The position numbers and the translations under genes are program-made. Positions 1 to 8,758 of a stretch of DNA of 64,000 nt are shown one piece after another. A model generated the notes under the pieces. The model searched no databases and was not told where the DNA came from. It worked only from the letters and a program-made list of their open reading frames with translations. Numbering within the stretch: the stretch's first letter is position 1; each line of letters begins with the position of its first letter. Source of the stretch: an uncultured Altererythrobacter sp. Lineage in GTDB: Bacteria; Pseudomonadota; Alphaproteobacteria; Sphingomonadales; Sphingomonadaceae. Location: contig CAJXNC010000003.1 in the NCBI GenBank assembly GCA_913056125.1, positions 186,001-250,000 on the forward strand. Reading direction: 5' to 3'.

Positions 1-1041
1 TCCGCGCAGGTCTGGCCCGAAGAGACCGAGGCCTTGCTCAACACGCAGCGCGAAGTCGCCGCCACGGCTGATCCTGCGGCGATTACCGAGCAGCATATTG
101 CCAATGCGCGAGAGGCGCTGGAGCCCTACGGGTCGATTGTCTCGGTCAATGTGGGGGCGGTTGGTGAGCCGCTGGTCGCCTCGACCGCCGGCTATGCCGA
201 TCCGCCCTTCGGTATTGGTGCACCGGGTGGCATGACGCGGCAGGCCTATGTTGATCCCGACAGCGCTGCGGTGATCGATAATACGGACAGCGCTGGCGGG
301 TTCATGTGGTACATGCACTTCATCCACGGCCTGTTCCTGATCCCCGGCTGGGGCCGCCAGCTGGTTGGCATTATGGGCCTGTTCCTGACCATTTCGGCCG
401 TGACCGGGATCTATGTCTTCTGGCCCGGCACCAAGCGTGTGATCGCTGCGCTCAAGTGGCAGAAGCGCGACGGTTTCAATCTCAACGTCCATCGCCAGTC
501 AGGCTTCCTGCTTTCTCTTGTTATCATCATCGAAGCGATTACCGGGGCGTGGATTTCCTTCCCGACCTTCTTTGCCAGCATTGTCGAACCGGGAGTCGAG
601 CAGCCCGTGCGCCGCCGCGGCCCGCCTCCGGGCGCGCCTGCACCGGCAGAACCGCTCGTAATGGAAGACGGGCAATGGGTCCTCGCGCTGGAACGTGCCA
701 GTTCAGCTTTCGACGGCCGCCCGACTGCGATCAACGTCCCACGCGGCGAAGACGGCGCGTGGAGCATTTCATTGGCCGGCGAAGGAACCAATGCCACGGT
801 CAGTGTACCATTGGGCGCGGGCGAAGTGACGGTTGAGGAGCGGCCTGCCGTCAACGGACCGCCTCCCGGCTTCACACAGACTCGCGCCAGCGCGATCGCC
901 GGTTTCATGCGCCAGGCGCATTACGCCACAATCGGCGGGATCATCTGGGAGATCCTCGTTTTCCTCAGCGGTATCGCGCTGACCTTCCTGTCGATCAGCG
1001 GCGTCTATGTCTGGGCCAAGCGCAAGTTCAGGCGCCGTTGA
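1..1041 (+). CDS. PepSY-associated TM domain protein, 5' partial
   Basis: The reading frame is open from the first base of the window, so the N-terminus lies upstream; about 346 residues and the TGA stop are visible. Three hydrophobic helices can be read at visible residues about 121-140, 167-187 and 311-339, with a soluble Pro/Gly-rich stretch between the second and third. Conserved His residues sit next to helices (MHFIHG, NVHRQSG, QAHYATIGG), the layout of the PepSY-TM (iron-regulated membrane protein, PiuB-like) family. These inner-membrane proteins are often linked to iron or siderophore reduction; that role here is inference. Its stop is directly followed by the stop of the convergent M16 peptidase gene. 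Confidence 0.75.
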   Translation, partial: SAQVWPEETEALLNTQREVAATADPAAITEQHIANAREALEPYGSIVSVNVGAVGEPLVASTAGYADPPFGIGAPGGMTRQAYVDPDSAAVIDNTDSAGGFMWYMHFIHGLFLIPGWGRQLVGIMGLFLTISAVTGIYVFWPGTKRVIAALKWQKRDGFNLNVHRQSGFLLSLVIIIEAITGAWISFPTFFASIVEPGVEQPVRRRGPPPGAPAPAEPLVMEDGQWVLALERASSAFDGRPTAINVPRGEDGAWSISLAGEGTNATVSVPLGAGEVTVEERPAVNGPPPGFTQTRASAIAGFMRQAHYATIGGIIWEILVFLSGIALTFLSISGVYVWAKRKFRRR

Positions 1042-3918
1042 TCACTCCGATTCGGGCAGCGCAGTGATTTCCACCCGCTGCGCCGGGTCAAGATAGAGCT
1101 GCGCAATGGCCTGCACATCCTCGGGTGTGATCATCTGCAACAGCTCGATACCTTCGGCATAGCGTTGCAGGCGGTCGGCCTGGGTCTGTGCCCGGTCGAC
1201 CAGCTGCATCCAGCCATCATTGGTCTTGAGCAGGTTCTCATAGGCTTCGACATGTGGGGCGCGGGCGCGTAGCAGCACATCCTCGTCCACCGGTGCGCCG
1301 CGCAGTTCCGCGACCGTTGCCAGCATGGCCTCGCGCGCGCTGTCGACATCGGTTTCGGCAATCGAGGCGTTGATGGTGAAGGTGCCCCAGCCGGGCCAGG
1401 TCCGGCTCTGCGAGGCACTGACCGAAGGCGAATAGGTCTGGCCCAGCTCCTCGCGCAGGCTCTCGGTCAGCTTGATGCGCATGATACGCTCAAGCACTTC
1501 CAGCTTCATCGATTCGCGGAAGTCCTCGCCATCGCGGGTCGGCCAGATCATTCGGATCAAAGCCTGATTGGGCTCGCCGTCGTGATACACCACACGCGGG
1601 CTGCGGTCGGCGGTGAAGCTGCGCTGGCGGTTGTCGGCATAGTCCCCGAAGCCTTCCTCGCGTGCGGGTAGGGCACCGAGCGTACGGGCGACGAAGTCGA
1701 TCGCCTGCTGCTCGTCGAAATCGCCGACAATCGCCACTTCGATCGCGCCATGATCGAGCCTGTCGGAGATGGCATCGCGCAGGCCCGCGAAGGTCAGCGC
1801 CATATAGTCTTCCCGCGGCTGGATGGAGAAGCGCGGATCATTGTCGGATATGATCTCGTCCTCGGCAAAGCCGACCGCATTTTCCGGCGTGGCATTGCGC
1901 TGGGCGAACCAGTTGATGACGCTGCGGCGATATTGCTCCTCGCCCGTCGGGCGATAGGCAGGATCGCTAATGGCGGCGGCAAAGAGCTGAAGCTGGATCT
2001 CCAGATCGCGCGGAGTGGTCGTGGCAGAAAAGCGGAAAGTCTCTTCCTGCGCCGAAACCCCCAAGCCGACCTGCTTGCCGGCCAGCGCCGAAACCAGATC
2101 GTCGAGCGTGTGTGCACCAAGTCCACCGGAGATGAAGGAAGAGGTCATGGCGGTGGCCAGCGGAGCCTCGCGCGTATCGAGCATTTGCCCGCCGTCGACG
2201 TTGATCTGCACGGAAATGCGATCCTGTTCGAGATCGGTCTGCTTGAGATTGAGCATCACGCCATTGGCAAAGCGGATCTCGCGAATGCCGAGCAGGGGCT
2301 CGACGCTGTCGGAGACGATCTCTCCTTCCGGTCCGAAATCGGAATAGGCGAAGGTGCTGACCTCGACGTCTTCGCGCGCAGCCAGTTCGGTGGCCATGCC
2401 CGCATCCCATGCCGTGCGCAGGGCCTCCGTGCCACCTTCGGGCGCGGTGGCGCCGGTGAAGCGGATCAGCGGGTTGTCGAGCGGGATGACATCGTCACGC
2501 AGGGCGGCCAGGACCGTTTCCGGCGTGATGTTCGGTTCATGCTCGTTGAAGCGTTCGAGCGCGGTCTGCGGCGTGGTCGGCACCTGGCCGTCACCCAGAA
2601 GGGTCAGCGCCCCGGTGATGAAATCGCTGTTGTTGCGGGTCGCCGCACCGGCCGCATTGGATTCGATCGCGGCGCGCAGGTTCGCGACCTGCTCCGCCAC
2701 TTCGCTGGCACTGAAGCCAAATTCCATCGCCCGGCGATATTCCTCCTGCGCCGCGGCAAGGCCGCGCTGCCATTCGCCTTCCGCCGCTTGTACGATCAGC
2801 GAGGTTTCGCGCCCCGCTTCCAGGATATCGCCCGTGTTGAACCCGGCGGCGCGGTAGGGCGGGTCTTCCACGCGCTGGAGGCGTTGCAGGCGGCGGCTGA
2901 TAATGCCGTAGCCGATCTGGCGCAGCACGCGCTGCTGGCGCGTGGCGATGGTGTCCGGGCGGTCGATCCACGGGCCGAGGCGGCTGACGGTGATGCTCTC
3001 GGGCAGGGCAGGGTCGAGATAGATATCGGTCTGGCCTTGCAGGTCGATCTCGACCGGGCCGCCATCTGGCACCTCTTCGGTCGTGTGGCCCTGCCAGTCC
3101 GCGAAATACTGGCGCACCATGTCTTCGGCCACTTCGGGGTCGAAATCGCCGACCACGATGATCGCCGCATTGTCCGGCTGGTACCAGCGCTCGTAATAGT
3201 CGCGCAGGCGCTCAGGCGTGGCTGCGTCGATCGTCTCGTCCGTGCCGCCGATCCAGCGCGTGGCGATGCCCGATCCAGGATAGGCGAAGTCAAACTGGTC
3301 GAGCTGGTTGCGCAGCTGGAAGGTGTCGCGAACGCGCCGCTCCGACTGGATCACGCCGATTTCGCGCGCGACGGCTTCGGGCTCGAGCAGCAGGTTGCTT
3401 GCCGTTTCGCGCATCAGCATCAGCGCGGTATCGAGCAGGGCGACGTCGTTGCGTGGCAGGTTGAGCTGGTAGATCGTGCGGTCGAAACCGGTCGAGGCGT
3501 TGGTATCCGGGCCGAAGGCCAACCCCTCGCGCTCGAGCAGCGGGATCATCTCGCCTTCGGGCACATTGGTCGAACCGTTGAACGCCATGTGCTCGAGGAA
3601 ATGGGCGTAGCCAAGCTGGTCTTCATCCTCGCCCAGAGACCCGGCATTGATCCAGAGATAGACCATGCCTTGTCCTGCCGGCGTGCCATTGGGACGGATC
3701 ACGAAGCGCATGCCATTGTCGAGCACGCCCAGCCGGTATTCGGGATCGATCGGCAGGTCACTGTCGGCAATCCCCCAAGGGTCATGATCGGCGTCGTCCT
3801 GCGGGGCGACCACCTCGTGAATGACCGTTTCCGGGTTCTGGTATTCCGGAGCCTGGGCAAAGGCGGCAAAGGGAAGGGCGGCCGCGACTGCAATCGCGGT
3901 AATGATCCTCTCAAACAT
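1042..3918 (-). CDS. Secreted M16 family zinc metallopeptidase
   Basis: 958-residue pitrilysin-family protease. Start chosen at the ATG at 3918 because it gives a clean signal peptide (MFERIITAIAVAAALPFAAF, then AQA) ; an ATG 36 bases upstream would put polar residues in front. The inverted zinc motif HFLEH (His106, Glu109, His110) is intact, and the downstream REIGVIQSERR helix supplies the expected third-ligand Glu. The length fits two tandem M16 halves (N-terminal active, C-terminal inactive), as in PqqL-like periplasmic proteases. Likely acts in the periplasm on peptides or small proteins; substrate unknown. Transcribed convergently to the PepSY gene and divergently from the TonB-like gene. 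Confidence 0.9.
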   Translation of the reverse strand: MFERIITAIAVAAALPFAAFAQAPEYQNPETVIHEVVAPQDDADHDPWGIADSDLPIDPEYRLGVLDNGMRFVIRPNGTPAGQGMVYLWINAGSLGEDEDQLGYAHFLEHMAFNGSTNVPEGEMIPLLEREGLAFGPDTNASTGFDRTIYQLNLPRNDVALLDTALMLMRETASNLLLEPEAVAREIGVIQSERRVRDTFQLRNQLDQFDFAYPGSGIATRWIGGTDETIDAATPERLRDYYERWYQPDNAAIIVVGDFDPEVAEDMVRQYFADWQGHTTEEVPDGGPVEIDLQGQTDIYLDPALPESITVSRLGPWIDRPDTIATRQQRVLRQIGYGIISRRLQRLQRVEDPPYRAAGFNTGDILEAGRETSLIVQAAEGEWQRGLAAAQEEYRRAMEFGFSASEVAEQVANLRAAIESNAAGAATRNNSDFITGALTLLGDGQVPTTPQTALERFNEHEPNITPETVLAALRDDVIPLDNPLIRFTGATAPEGGTEALRTAWDAGMATELAAREDVEVSTFAYSDFGPEGEIVSDSVEPLLGIREIRFANGVMLNLKQTDLEQDRISVQINVDGGQMLDTREAPLATAMTSSFISGGLGAHTLDDLVSALAGKQVGLGVSAQEETFRFSATTTPRDLEIQLQLFAAAISDPAYRPTGEEQYRRSVINWFAQRNATPENAVGFAEDEIISDNDPRFSIQPREDYMALTFAGLRDAISDRLDHGAIEVAIVGDFDEQQAIDFVARTLGALPAREEGFGDYADNRQRSFTADRSPRVVYHDGEPNQALIRMIWPTRDGEDFRESMKLEVLERIMRIKLTESLREELGQTYSPSVSASQSRTWPGWGTFTINASIAETDVDSAREAMLATVAELRGAPVDEDVLLRARAPHVEAYENLLKTNDGWMQLVDRAQTQADRLQRYAEGIELLQMITPEDVQAIAQLYLDPAQRVEITALPESE

Positions 3919-4044
3919 GTGCAGAGTGATGGCGCAATATTCCTGAACGGGCAATTGCTTATGCTCCGAGTGCTCGACTGCCTTCGATGAGCGCTTTCTT
4001 GACTAGCTACCGCCCGCTTCATAGCCTCGCTTCCCGGGGAGGAT

Positions 4045-4821
4045 GTGGTGACGGCGTTTGGCCAGCCAGCTTCGATCGGAGACGGATTCCTGTCCGGTCG
4101 CGACCGTGCGGGCAGCGCGGGCCTGACCGCATTGGTCTATGCCGCGATCCTCGCCTTCCTGCTGCTCCTGCCCGATACCCCGGAACCCGAGGAGACGCCG
4201 GCAGAGAGCCTGGTCATGGTCGACATCCCGCCGCCGCCCCAACCGCAGCCCGAACCTTCCGAAGCTGCGCCGCAGCCCGATCCCGCACCGCGCCTGGACG
4301 CAGAGCCCGAACCGCCATCGCCGCTCGATATCGAACCGCTGGCCGCACCTGCCCCCATCCTGCCTCCCATCGTGCTCAACATTCCCGATCCCGTTTCTCC
4401 GGGAGAGGACAGTTCGGGTGTCGGTTCCGTCGGCGATGGACTGGCGCGCGCAGGAGACGGGACGGGCAATGGTACGCGTGACGGGACCGGCGGAACGGGT
4501 ACTGGCGGAGGTGGCGGGACGGGCCAGCTGATCAGGACGGGCGAGTGGGTGCGCGACCCAAGTCCGCGCGATTTCAATCCGCCGCCAAACATGATCCGGG
4601 GTGCTCCGCGCGAAGGCTGGGGCGAGATCATCTGCGTCAGCGCGCGCAATGACCGGCTGACCGATTGCGTTACGCATGACGAATTTCCCGCCGAATCCGG
4701 CTTCAGCGAGGCCATGCGCAAGGCATCGCGGCGCTTCCGCTTTGCGGTTCGCGATGACGATGGCGAGGCGGTGGTCGGCCAGCGCGTGCTGGTTCACCTC
4801 AACTTCCACCCGCCAAACTAG
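4045..4821 (+). CDS. TonB-like energy transducer family protein
   Basis: 258 residues, GTG start preceded by GGGGAGGA. One N-terminal membrane helix (LVYAAILAFLLLLP, residues about 31-45) is followed by a long Pro/Glu-rich spacer (residues about 50-115), a Gly/Thr-rich linker (residues about 130-165) and a small C-terminal domain. The C-terminal pattern (GWGEI..., RRFRF near residue 232, closing VLVHLNFHPP) resembles a TonB C-terminal domain, and the helix/Pro-spacer/domain order is the TonB plan. It probably couples inner-membrane energy to outer-membrane receptors, but no exbB/exbD genes lie nearby. TonB assignment is from architecture, so a related periplasm-spanning protein is possible. 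Confidence 0.65.
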   Translation: MVTAFGQPASIGDGFLSGRDRAGSAGLTALVYAAILAFLLLLPDTPEPEETPAESLVMVDIPPPPQPQPEPSEAAPQPDPAPRLDAEPEPPSPLDIEPLAAPAPILPPIVLNIPDPVSPGEDSSGVGSVGDGLARAGDGTGNGTRDGTGGTGTGGGGGTGQLIRTGEWVRDPSPRDFNPPPNMIRGAPREGWGEIICVSARNDRLTDCVTHDEFPAESGFSEAMRKASRRFRFAVRDDDGEAVVGQRVLVHLNFHPPN

Positions 4822-4861
4822 GGTTAATGAATCTTAGGCCTTTTGCCCTAGCCATTGTCAC

Positions 4862-6436
4862 ATGGAGGACAGGAGGTACCCGACCAAGGGCTGGAACAAG
4901 GCGATCCGCACGCTTGCGGTGCTGGTCCTGTTCGCCTGCGCCTATGCTGCGGGGAATTACTACCAGCTGGTCCATGCCGTGCTGTACCGCGCGGCGGCAA
5001 ATGACTGGTACAATGCCGCGCTGCAATTTGCCGTGCTTGGCGGGCAGGCTCTGGCCCTGCTTGGGGCGATCCTCCTGCTTCCGCGCAATTGGTTCGCGCT
5101 GGCACTGGCCGTGATTGGCCTGTCGCTTGCCGTGAACCTGGGATTCTCCTCCACCTCGAGTGAATTGCTGACTGCCGGAAGGCTGGGCTGGCTGTTCGTG
5201 GAGGCGCGGCAGGCGGACAATGCACTTGGCGAATTTGCCGTGACTCTCGCCCTTGCTGCAGTCCAGCTCGTGCTGGCGCTTGTCCTGCTTTGGGCTACGC
5301 GCGCGGCTGCGGGGAGGGGTGTCAGACGCAACTTGCCCCTGGGGCTGGTCCTGTTGATCGTGCCGAGCCTTCTGGTGCAGCCGCTCGGCCTCAACCCGCC
5401 TTCTGCCGAGCGCAACCTTTACAGCTATGCCTTTCGGGTATGGACCGCCGATCCTGTCCCACAGCGCGATCCGGTGGATATCGCGCTGGTCGGGGAGCCG
5501 TCCATGCGCCCGCGCCATTTCGTCTGGCTGCTGGATGAAAGCATAGCCTATGCGCCCTTCCAGCGGCTGATCCGTCCGCAGGTGGATATTCACGACCCGC
5601 TCGATTTCGGCGCAGCGGCCTCGCTCGGCCATTGCAGCGGGCCGGCTAATTTGGCCCTGCGCTCCGGCGTCGATGTCCGCAATGCCGCGCCGGGAATGGA
5701 CTTGCGTCGCAGCCCGTCGATCTGGGCCTACGCCGCAGGGGCGGGCTATCGTACGCGGCTGATCGAAGGACAGATGGCGGGCGCGCCGCAGAACTATTTG
5801 CTGGAGCCCGAGCTGGAGCTCATTGATGACTATGTCACGGCGGTGGGAGGGATCGACACCGATCGCGAGATCGCTGCCCTGATCAACAAGCAGCTGCAAG
5901 ATGGGCAGCCGACTTTCACGCTTGCCGTGCTGCGGGGCGTACATTTCCAGTATCGCGACCACGTTCCGTCCGGGAGCTTGTCCGGCGACGAACCCAAGCG
6001 CGAACGATATGAAACCGCGCTCGCCTACTCGAAGGATCGCTTCTTCGACATCCTGCTCGATGGCGTTGATCGCGAGCAGGTGGCGGTGGCCTATCTCTCC
6101 GACCACGGCCAGAATCTGGAGGAAGGCGTGCTCGCCCATTGCAGCCAGGCGCCGCATGCGGATGAGTTCCGAATTCCGCTGCTGGCCTTCCTGCCTGAGC
6201 CGCTGGCTGCGTCATATCGCGAGGCAGGCCCGCAGGGGCACAGTGCCAGCCAGCTCTACGCTGCAACGCTGGGCTGGATGGGTTATGACAGGCAGGCGGT
6301 CGAGGCGCGATACGACAACGACCTCGACAAGCCGACTGCGCGCTATGTCTGGTTCGACCGCGACGTGATCCCGCTCGACGCGGAGGATGAAACTGGCGTC
6401 AATGCCGGGCCGGATTTTCCCGGCACAAGGCGCTGA
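4862..6436 (+). CDS. EptA-like membrane sulfatase-fold (phosphoethanolamine transferase-like) protein
   Basis: 524 residues. The N-terminal 160 residues or so hold four to five hydrophobic helices; the remainder is a periplasmic alkaline-phosphatase/sulfatase-fold domain. The metal-binding motif SDHG (Asp414-His415-Gly416) and the LDES motif (around residue 224) match EptA/OpgB-type transferases that move phosphoethanolamine onto lipid A or glycans. The stretch where the nucleophilic Thr of EptA normally sits reads GHCSGPANLALRSG (residues 256-269) with no Thr, so Ser259 or Ser268 would have to serve, or the protein is catalytically different. The gene follows the TonB-like gene by 40 bases and ends 4 bases before purC (convergent). 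Confidence 0.65.
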   Translation: MEDRRYPTKGWNKAIRTLAVLVLFACAYAAGNYYQLVHAVLYRAAANDWYNAALQFAVLGGQALALLGAILLLPRNWFALALAVIGLSLAVNLGFSSTSSELLTAGRLGWLFVEARQADNALGEFAVTLALAAVQLVLALVLLWATRAAAGRGVRRNLPLGLVLLIVPSLLVQPLGLNPPSAERNLYSYAFRVWTADPVPQRDPVDIALVGEPSMRPRHFVWLLDESIAYAPFQRLIRPQVDIHDPLDFGAAASLGHCSGPANLALRSGVDVRNAAPGMDLRRSPSIWAYAAGAGYRTRLIEGQMAGAPQNYLLEPELELIDDYVTAVGGIDTDREIAALINKQLQDGQPTFTLAVLRGVHFQYRDHVPSGSLSGDEPKRERYETALAYSKDRFFDILLDGVDREQVAVAYLSDHGQNLEEGVLAHCSQAPHADEFRIPLLAFLPEPLAASYREAGPQGHSASQLYAATLGWMGYDRQAVEARYDNDLDKPTARYVWFDRDVIPLDAEDETGVNAGPDFPGTRR

Positions 6437-6440
6437 CCCC

Positions 6441-7247
6441 CTACTTCTTCGGCTTGGGGGCAGGCGTGCGCAGGCGTGAGCGGTGTGCGCTCATGTCGAG
6501 CACTTCGCCGGGGCCATTGTCGTCGCCCTGCAGCAGGCCGAGGCGGCGCGCCACTTCCTGGTAGGCTTCTTCTTCGCCGCCCATGTCGCGGCGGAAGCGG
6601 TCCTTGTCGAGCTTCTCGCCCGTATTGAAGTCCCACAGGCGGCAATTGTCCGGGCTGATCTCGTCGGCCAGGATCACGCGGCTGTAATCGCCATCGTAGA
6701 TGCGCCCGAATTCGAGCTTGAAATCGACCAGGCGGATATCGATCGCGGCGAACATGCCGCACATGAAATCGTTGATGCGGATCGCCATGGCGGCGATGTC
6801 CTGCATCTCTTCATGGCTCGCCCAATTGAATGCGGCGATATGCTCTTCCGCCACCATCGGATCGTTGAGCTCGTCCGACTTGAGGTAATATTCGATCAGC
6901 GTGTGCGGCAGCGGTTCGCCTTCCTCGAGGCCAAGCTTCTTGGCGATCGAGCCGGCCGCGACATTGCGCACCACCACTTCGAGCGGGATGATATCGACCT
7001 GGCGCACCAGCTGCTCGCGCATGTTGAGGCGGCGGATGAAATGCGTCGGGATGCCGATATGCGAAAGGCGCGTGAAGACATGCTCGCTGATGCGGTTGTT
7101 GATCACGCCCTTACCGTTGATCGTGCCCTTCTTGGCGGCGTTGAAGGCGGTCGCGTCATCCTTGAAATACTGGATGATCGTGCCCGGTTCGGGGCCTTCA
7201 TAGAGGATCTTGGCCTTGCCTTCGTAGATCTGGCGGCGGCGGGACAT
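6441..7247 (-). CDS. purC: Phosphoribosylaminoimidazole-succinocarboxamide synthase
   Basis: 268 residues; SAICAR synthetase of de novo purine synthesis, which joins CAIR and aspartate using ATP. The N-terminus [18 protein letters not shown] and the internal [17 protein letters not shown] and DFKLEFG segments are family signatures. Start set at the ATG at 7247; the frame stays open upstream but those residues are not conserved. The C-terminus carries a short basic tail (about 25 residues beyond the usual end, closing TPAPKPKK). Its leader contains a strong terminator-like hairpin immediately downstream of a promoter-like sequence, so expression may be attenuated (see separate entries). Confidence 0.95.
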   Translation of the reverse strand: MSRRRQIYEGKAKILYEGPEPGTIIQYFKDDATAFNAAKKGTINGKGVINNRISEHVFTRLSHIGIPTHFIRRLNMREQLVRQVDIIPLEVVVRNVAAGSIAKKLGLEEGEPLPHTLIEYYLKSDELNDPMVAEEHIAAFNWASHEEMQDIAAMAIRINDFMCGMFAAIDIRLVDFKLEFGRIYDGDYSRVILADEISPDNCRLWDFNTGEKLDKDRFRRDMGGEEEAYQEVARRLGLLQGDDNGPGEVLDMSAHRSRLRTPAPKPKK

Positions 7248-7268
7248 GGGCGAAACCTTTCGCGAACT

Positions 7269-7322
7269 AAAAAAACGAGCGCCCCGGGTGACGAAGCGAG
7301 CACTTCGTGACCTCCGGGGCGC
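7269..7322 (-). terminator. Terminator-like hairpin in the purC leader
   Basis: Read on the minus strand, a long stem (arms 7314-7322 and 7279-7287 pair perfectly as GCGCCCCGG/CCGGGGCGC, and inner arms CACGAAG/CTTCGTC extend it) is followed after three bases by seven consecutive T (7275-7269). This is a canonical intrinsic terminator shape but lies only about 22-75 bases upstream of the purC ATG, with no gene before it on that strand. An attenuator or the end of a tiny leader RNA fits best. Confidence 0.7.
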
Positions 7323-7332
7323 GTGTGGTGAG

Positions 7333-7361
7333 CCTATACACCCAAGTGGGGGGGAGGGCAA
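7333..7361 (-). promoter_or_regulatory. Candidate sigma70-type purC promoter
   Basis: On the minus strand TTGCCC (7361-7356) and TATAGG (7338-7333) are separated by exactly 17 bases. A start site about 7 bases downstream would fall at about 7326, directly at the foot of the terminator-like hairpin. Assigned from sequence match only. Confidence 0.4.
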
Positions 7362-7463
7362 TTGCGCGCGGTTTCCACGTCCGTCGCAGTACCGTCCGGC
7401 ATGTCCATTGCGGCACGGCGATGTTCTGATAGTCTCGCGCGGGTTCAAAATGGGAGTGATTTG

Positions 7464-7862
7464 ATGAAAAAGTTCGTGATTATCGGTGCATTGGCCCTGG
7501 CCGCCTGTTCAGGGGGCGAAGAGGCAGCGGACGAGGCCATGGTCGAAGAAACCGTGGTCGAGGAAGTGGCGATCATGGCTGCCGATGGCAATCCGCCGGA
7601 AGGCACCTTTGAGGTTACTTCCGCCGAGGGCGATGTGCTTACTGAGGTCGTAAATGCGGACGGGACTTTCGTCCTCCTCGATGATGAAGGCGAGGAAATC
7701 AGTGGTGGCACCTGGTCGATCCCCGAGCAAAACGTCTGGTGCTCGACACCCGAAGGCGGTGAGGAGACCTGTTTCGACGAGACGGTTGACGAGGACGGCG
7801 TCTGGAGATTTGTCAATGTGAACGATCCGGAAGACAGTGGCACCGTCGTCCGCGTCGAATAG
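7464..7862 (+). CDS. Small acidic lipoprotein, unknown function
   Basis: 132 residues starting [18 protein letters not shown]: a short signal peptide ending in a lipobox (LAAC, Cys15), so a probable membrane-anchored lipoprotein. GGGAGTG lies six bases before the ATG. The mature part is very acidic (runs of Glu/Asp), with two Cys ([13 protein letters not shown]) that could form a disulfide, and a repeated sandwich-like pattern ([24 protein letters not shown]). It is not a family I recognise. It is divergent from purC and followed by its own terminator. Confidence 0.8.
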   Translation: MKKFVIIGALALAACSGGEEAADEAMVEETVVEEVAIMAADGNPPEGTFEVTSAEGDVLTEVVNADGTFVLLDDEGEEISGGTWSIPEQNVWCSTPEGGEETCFDETVDEDGVWRFVNVNDPEDSGTVVRVE

Positions 7863-7880
7863 GCCTATCTGATCTGATGC

Positions 7881-7912
7881 AAAGGGGCTCGCTTCGGCGG
7901 GCCCTTTTTTGT
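7881..7912 (+). terminator. Intrinsic terminator after the small lipoprotein gene
   Basis: AAAGGGGCTCGC, a TTCG tetraloop and GCGGGCCC followed by six T: a textbook rho-independent terminator 18 bases after the lipoprotein stop and just before the convergent transporter stop. Confidence 0.85.
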
Positions 7913-7921
7913 TTGTGCGTT

Positions 7922-8725
7922 CTAGTCGCGTGGCGAAAGCGGCTTGAGATAGACCAGCCAGTAGACCAGCGCGACGAGCACGCCGCCGCCGACAACGTTC
8001 CCCAGCGTGACGAAGAACAGGTTGGCAAGTGCCGGGCCGAGCGGAAACACGCCAGCATGGAACATGGCCACGGGCAGGAAGTACATATTGGCGATCGAGT
8101 GCTCGAAACCGCAGGCGACGAAGGCGGTGATCGGGAACAGGATGACCAGTACCTTGCCAGACACGCTATGCGCGGCAAAGCACATCCATACCGCCAGGCA
8201 GACCAGCACATTGCACAATATGCCGCGGGCAAAGGCCTCTACAGGCGAGAGGTGGAACTTCACATCGGCAATGGTCATGGCGGTGGTTCCGACTGCCCCT
8301 CCACCCGCATCGAGCACGCCCGAAAAGTGGACCAGCAGCGCGCAGCCGAGCGCGCCGATCAAATTGCCCAGATAGACGATCCCCCAATTGCGCAGAAGGC
8401 CGGCAAGCGCCACCTTCCCGTCGGCGAAGGCGAGCACGATCAGGCTGTTGCCGGTGAACAGCTCGGCCCCTCCGATAATCACCAGCACCAAGCCGAGCGA
8501 GAAGGCCATGCCGCCCAGCAGGCGCGTGGGACCAAGCCCCAAATCGCTGCCGGTGACGGTGACGGTGAAGACCATGGCACCAAAGGCGATGAAGGCGCCG
8601 GCGAGCACGCCGAGCGTCAGCAATTGCAGGAAGGGCATGCCTGCCTTGCGGATACCCACTTCCTCCACCAGCTGCGCGATGCGCGCCGGGGCGACAACGT
8701 CTAGCGGATGCGGTCCTTCACTCAT
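7922..8725 (-). CDS. Formate/nitrite transporter (FNT) family channel
   Basis: 267 residues with six hydrophobic helices. The two FNT signatures are present: GGAELFTGN (after helix 2) and GFEHSIANM (helix 5-6 region). FNT proteins (FocA, NirC and relatives) are pentameric inner-membrane channels for formate, nitrite or other small monovalent anions. The sequence alone does not separate formate from nitrite or acetate; formate is an attractive guess because a formate-tetrahydrofolate ligase lies at the other end of the window. Starts 33 bases after the antiporter stop on the same strand, so the two may be co-transcribed. Confidence 0.9.
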   Translation of the reverse strand: MSEGPHPLDVVAPARIAQLVEEVGIRKAGMPFLQLLTLGVLAGAFIAFGAMVFTVTVTGSDLGLGPTRLLGGMAFSLGLVLVIIGGAELFTGNSLIVLAFADGKVALAGLLRNWGIVYLGNLIGALGCALLVHFSGVLDAGGGAVGTTAMTIADVKFHLSPVEAFARGILCNVLVCLAVWMCFAAHSVSGKVLVILFPITAFVACGFEHSIANMYFLPVAMFHAGVFPLGPALANLFFVTLGNVVGGGVLVALVYWLVYLKPLSPRD

Positions 8726-8758
8726 TGGGCAGGCTCCTGGAGCAGGATTGTTGCAGAT

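Noticed and set aside
1750-3990. 746-codon open frame on the plus strand
   Set aside because: It is the antisense shadow of the M16 peptidase gene, whose signal peptide and zinc motif are on the other strand; the plus-strand translation has no recognisable domain.
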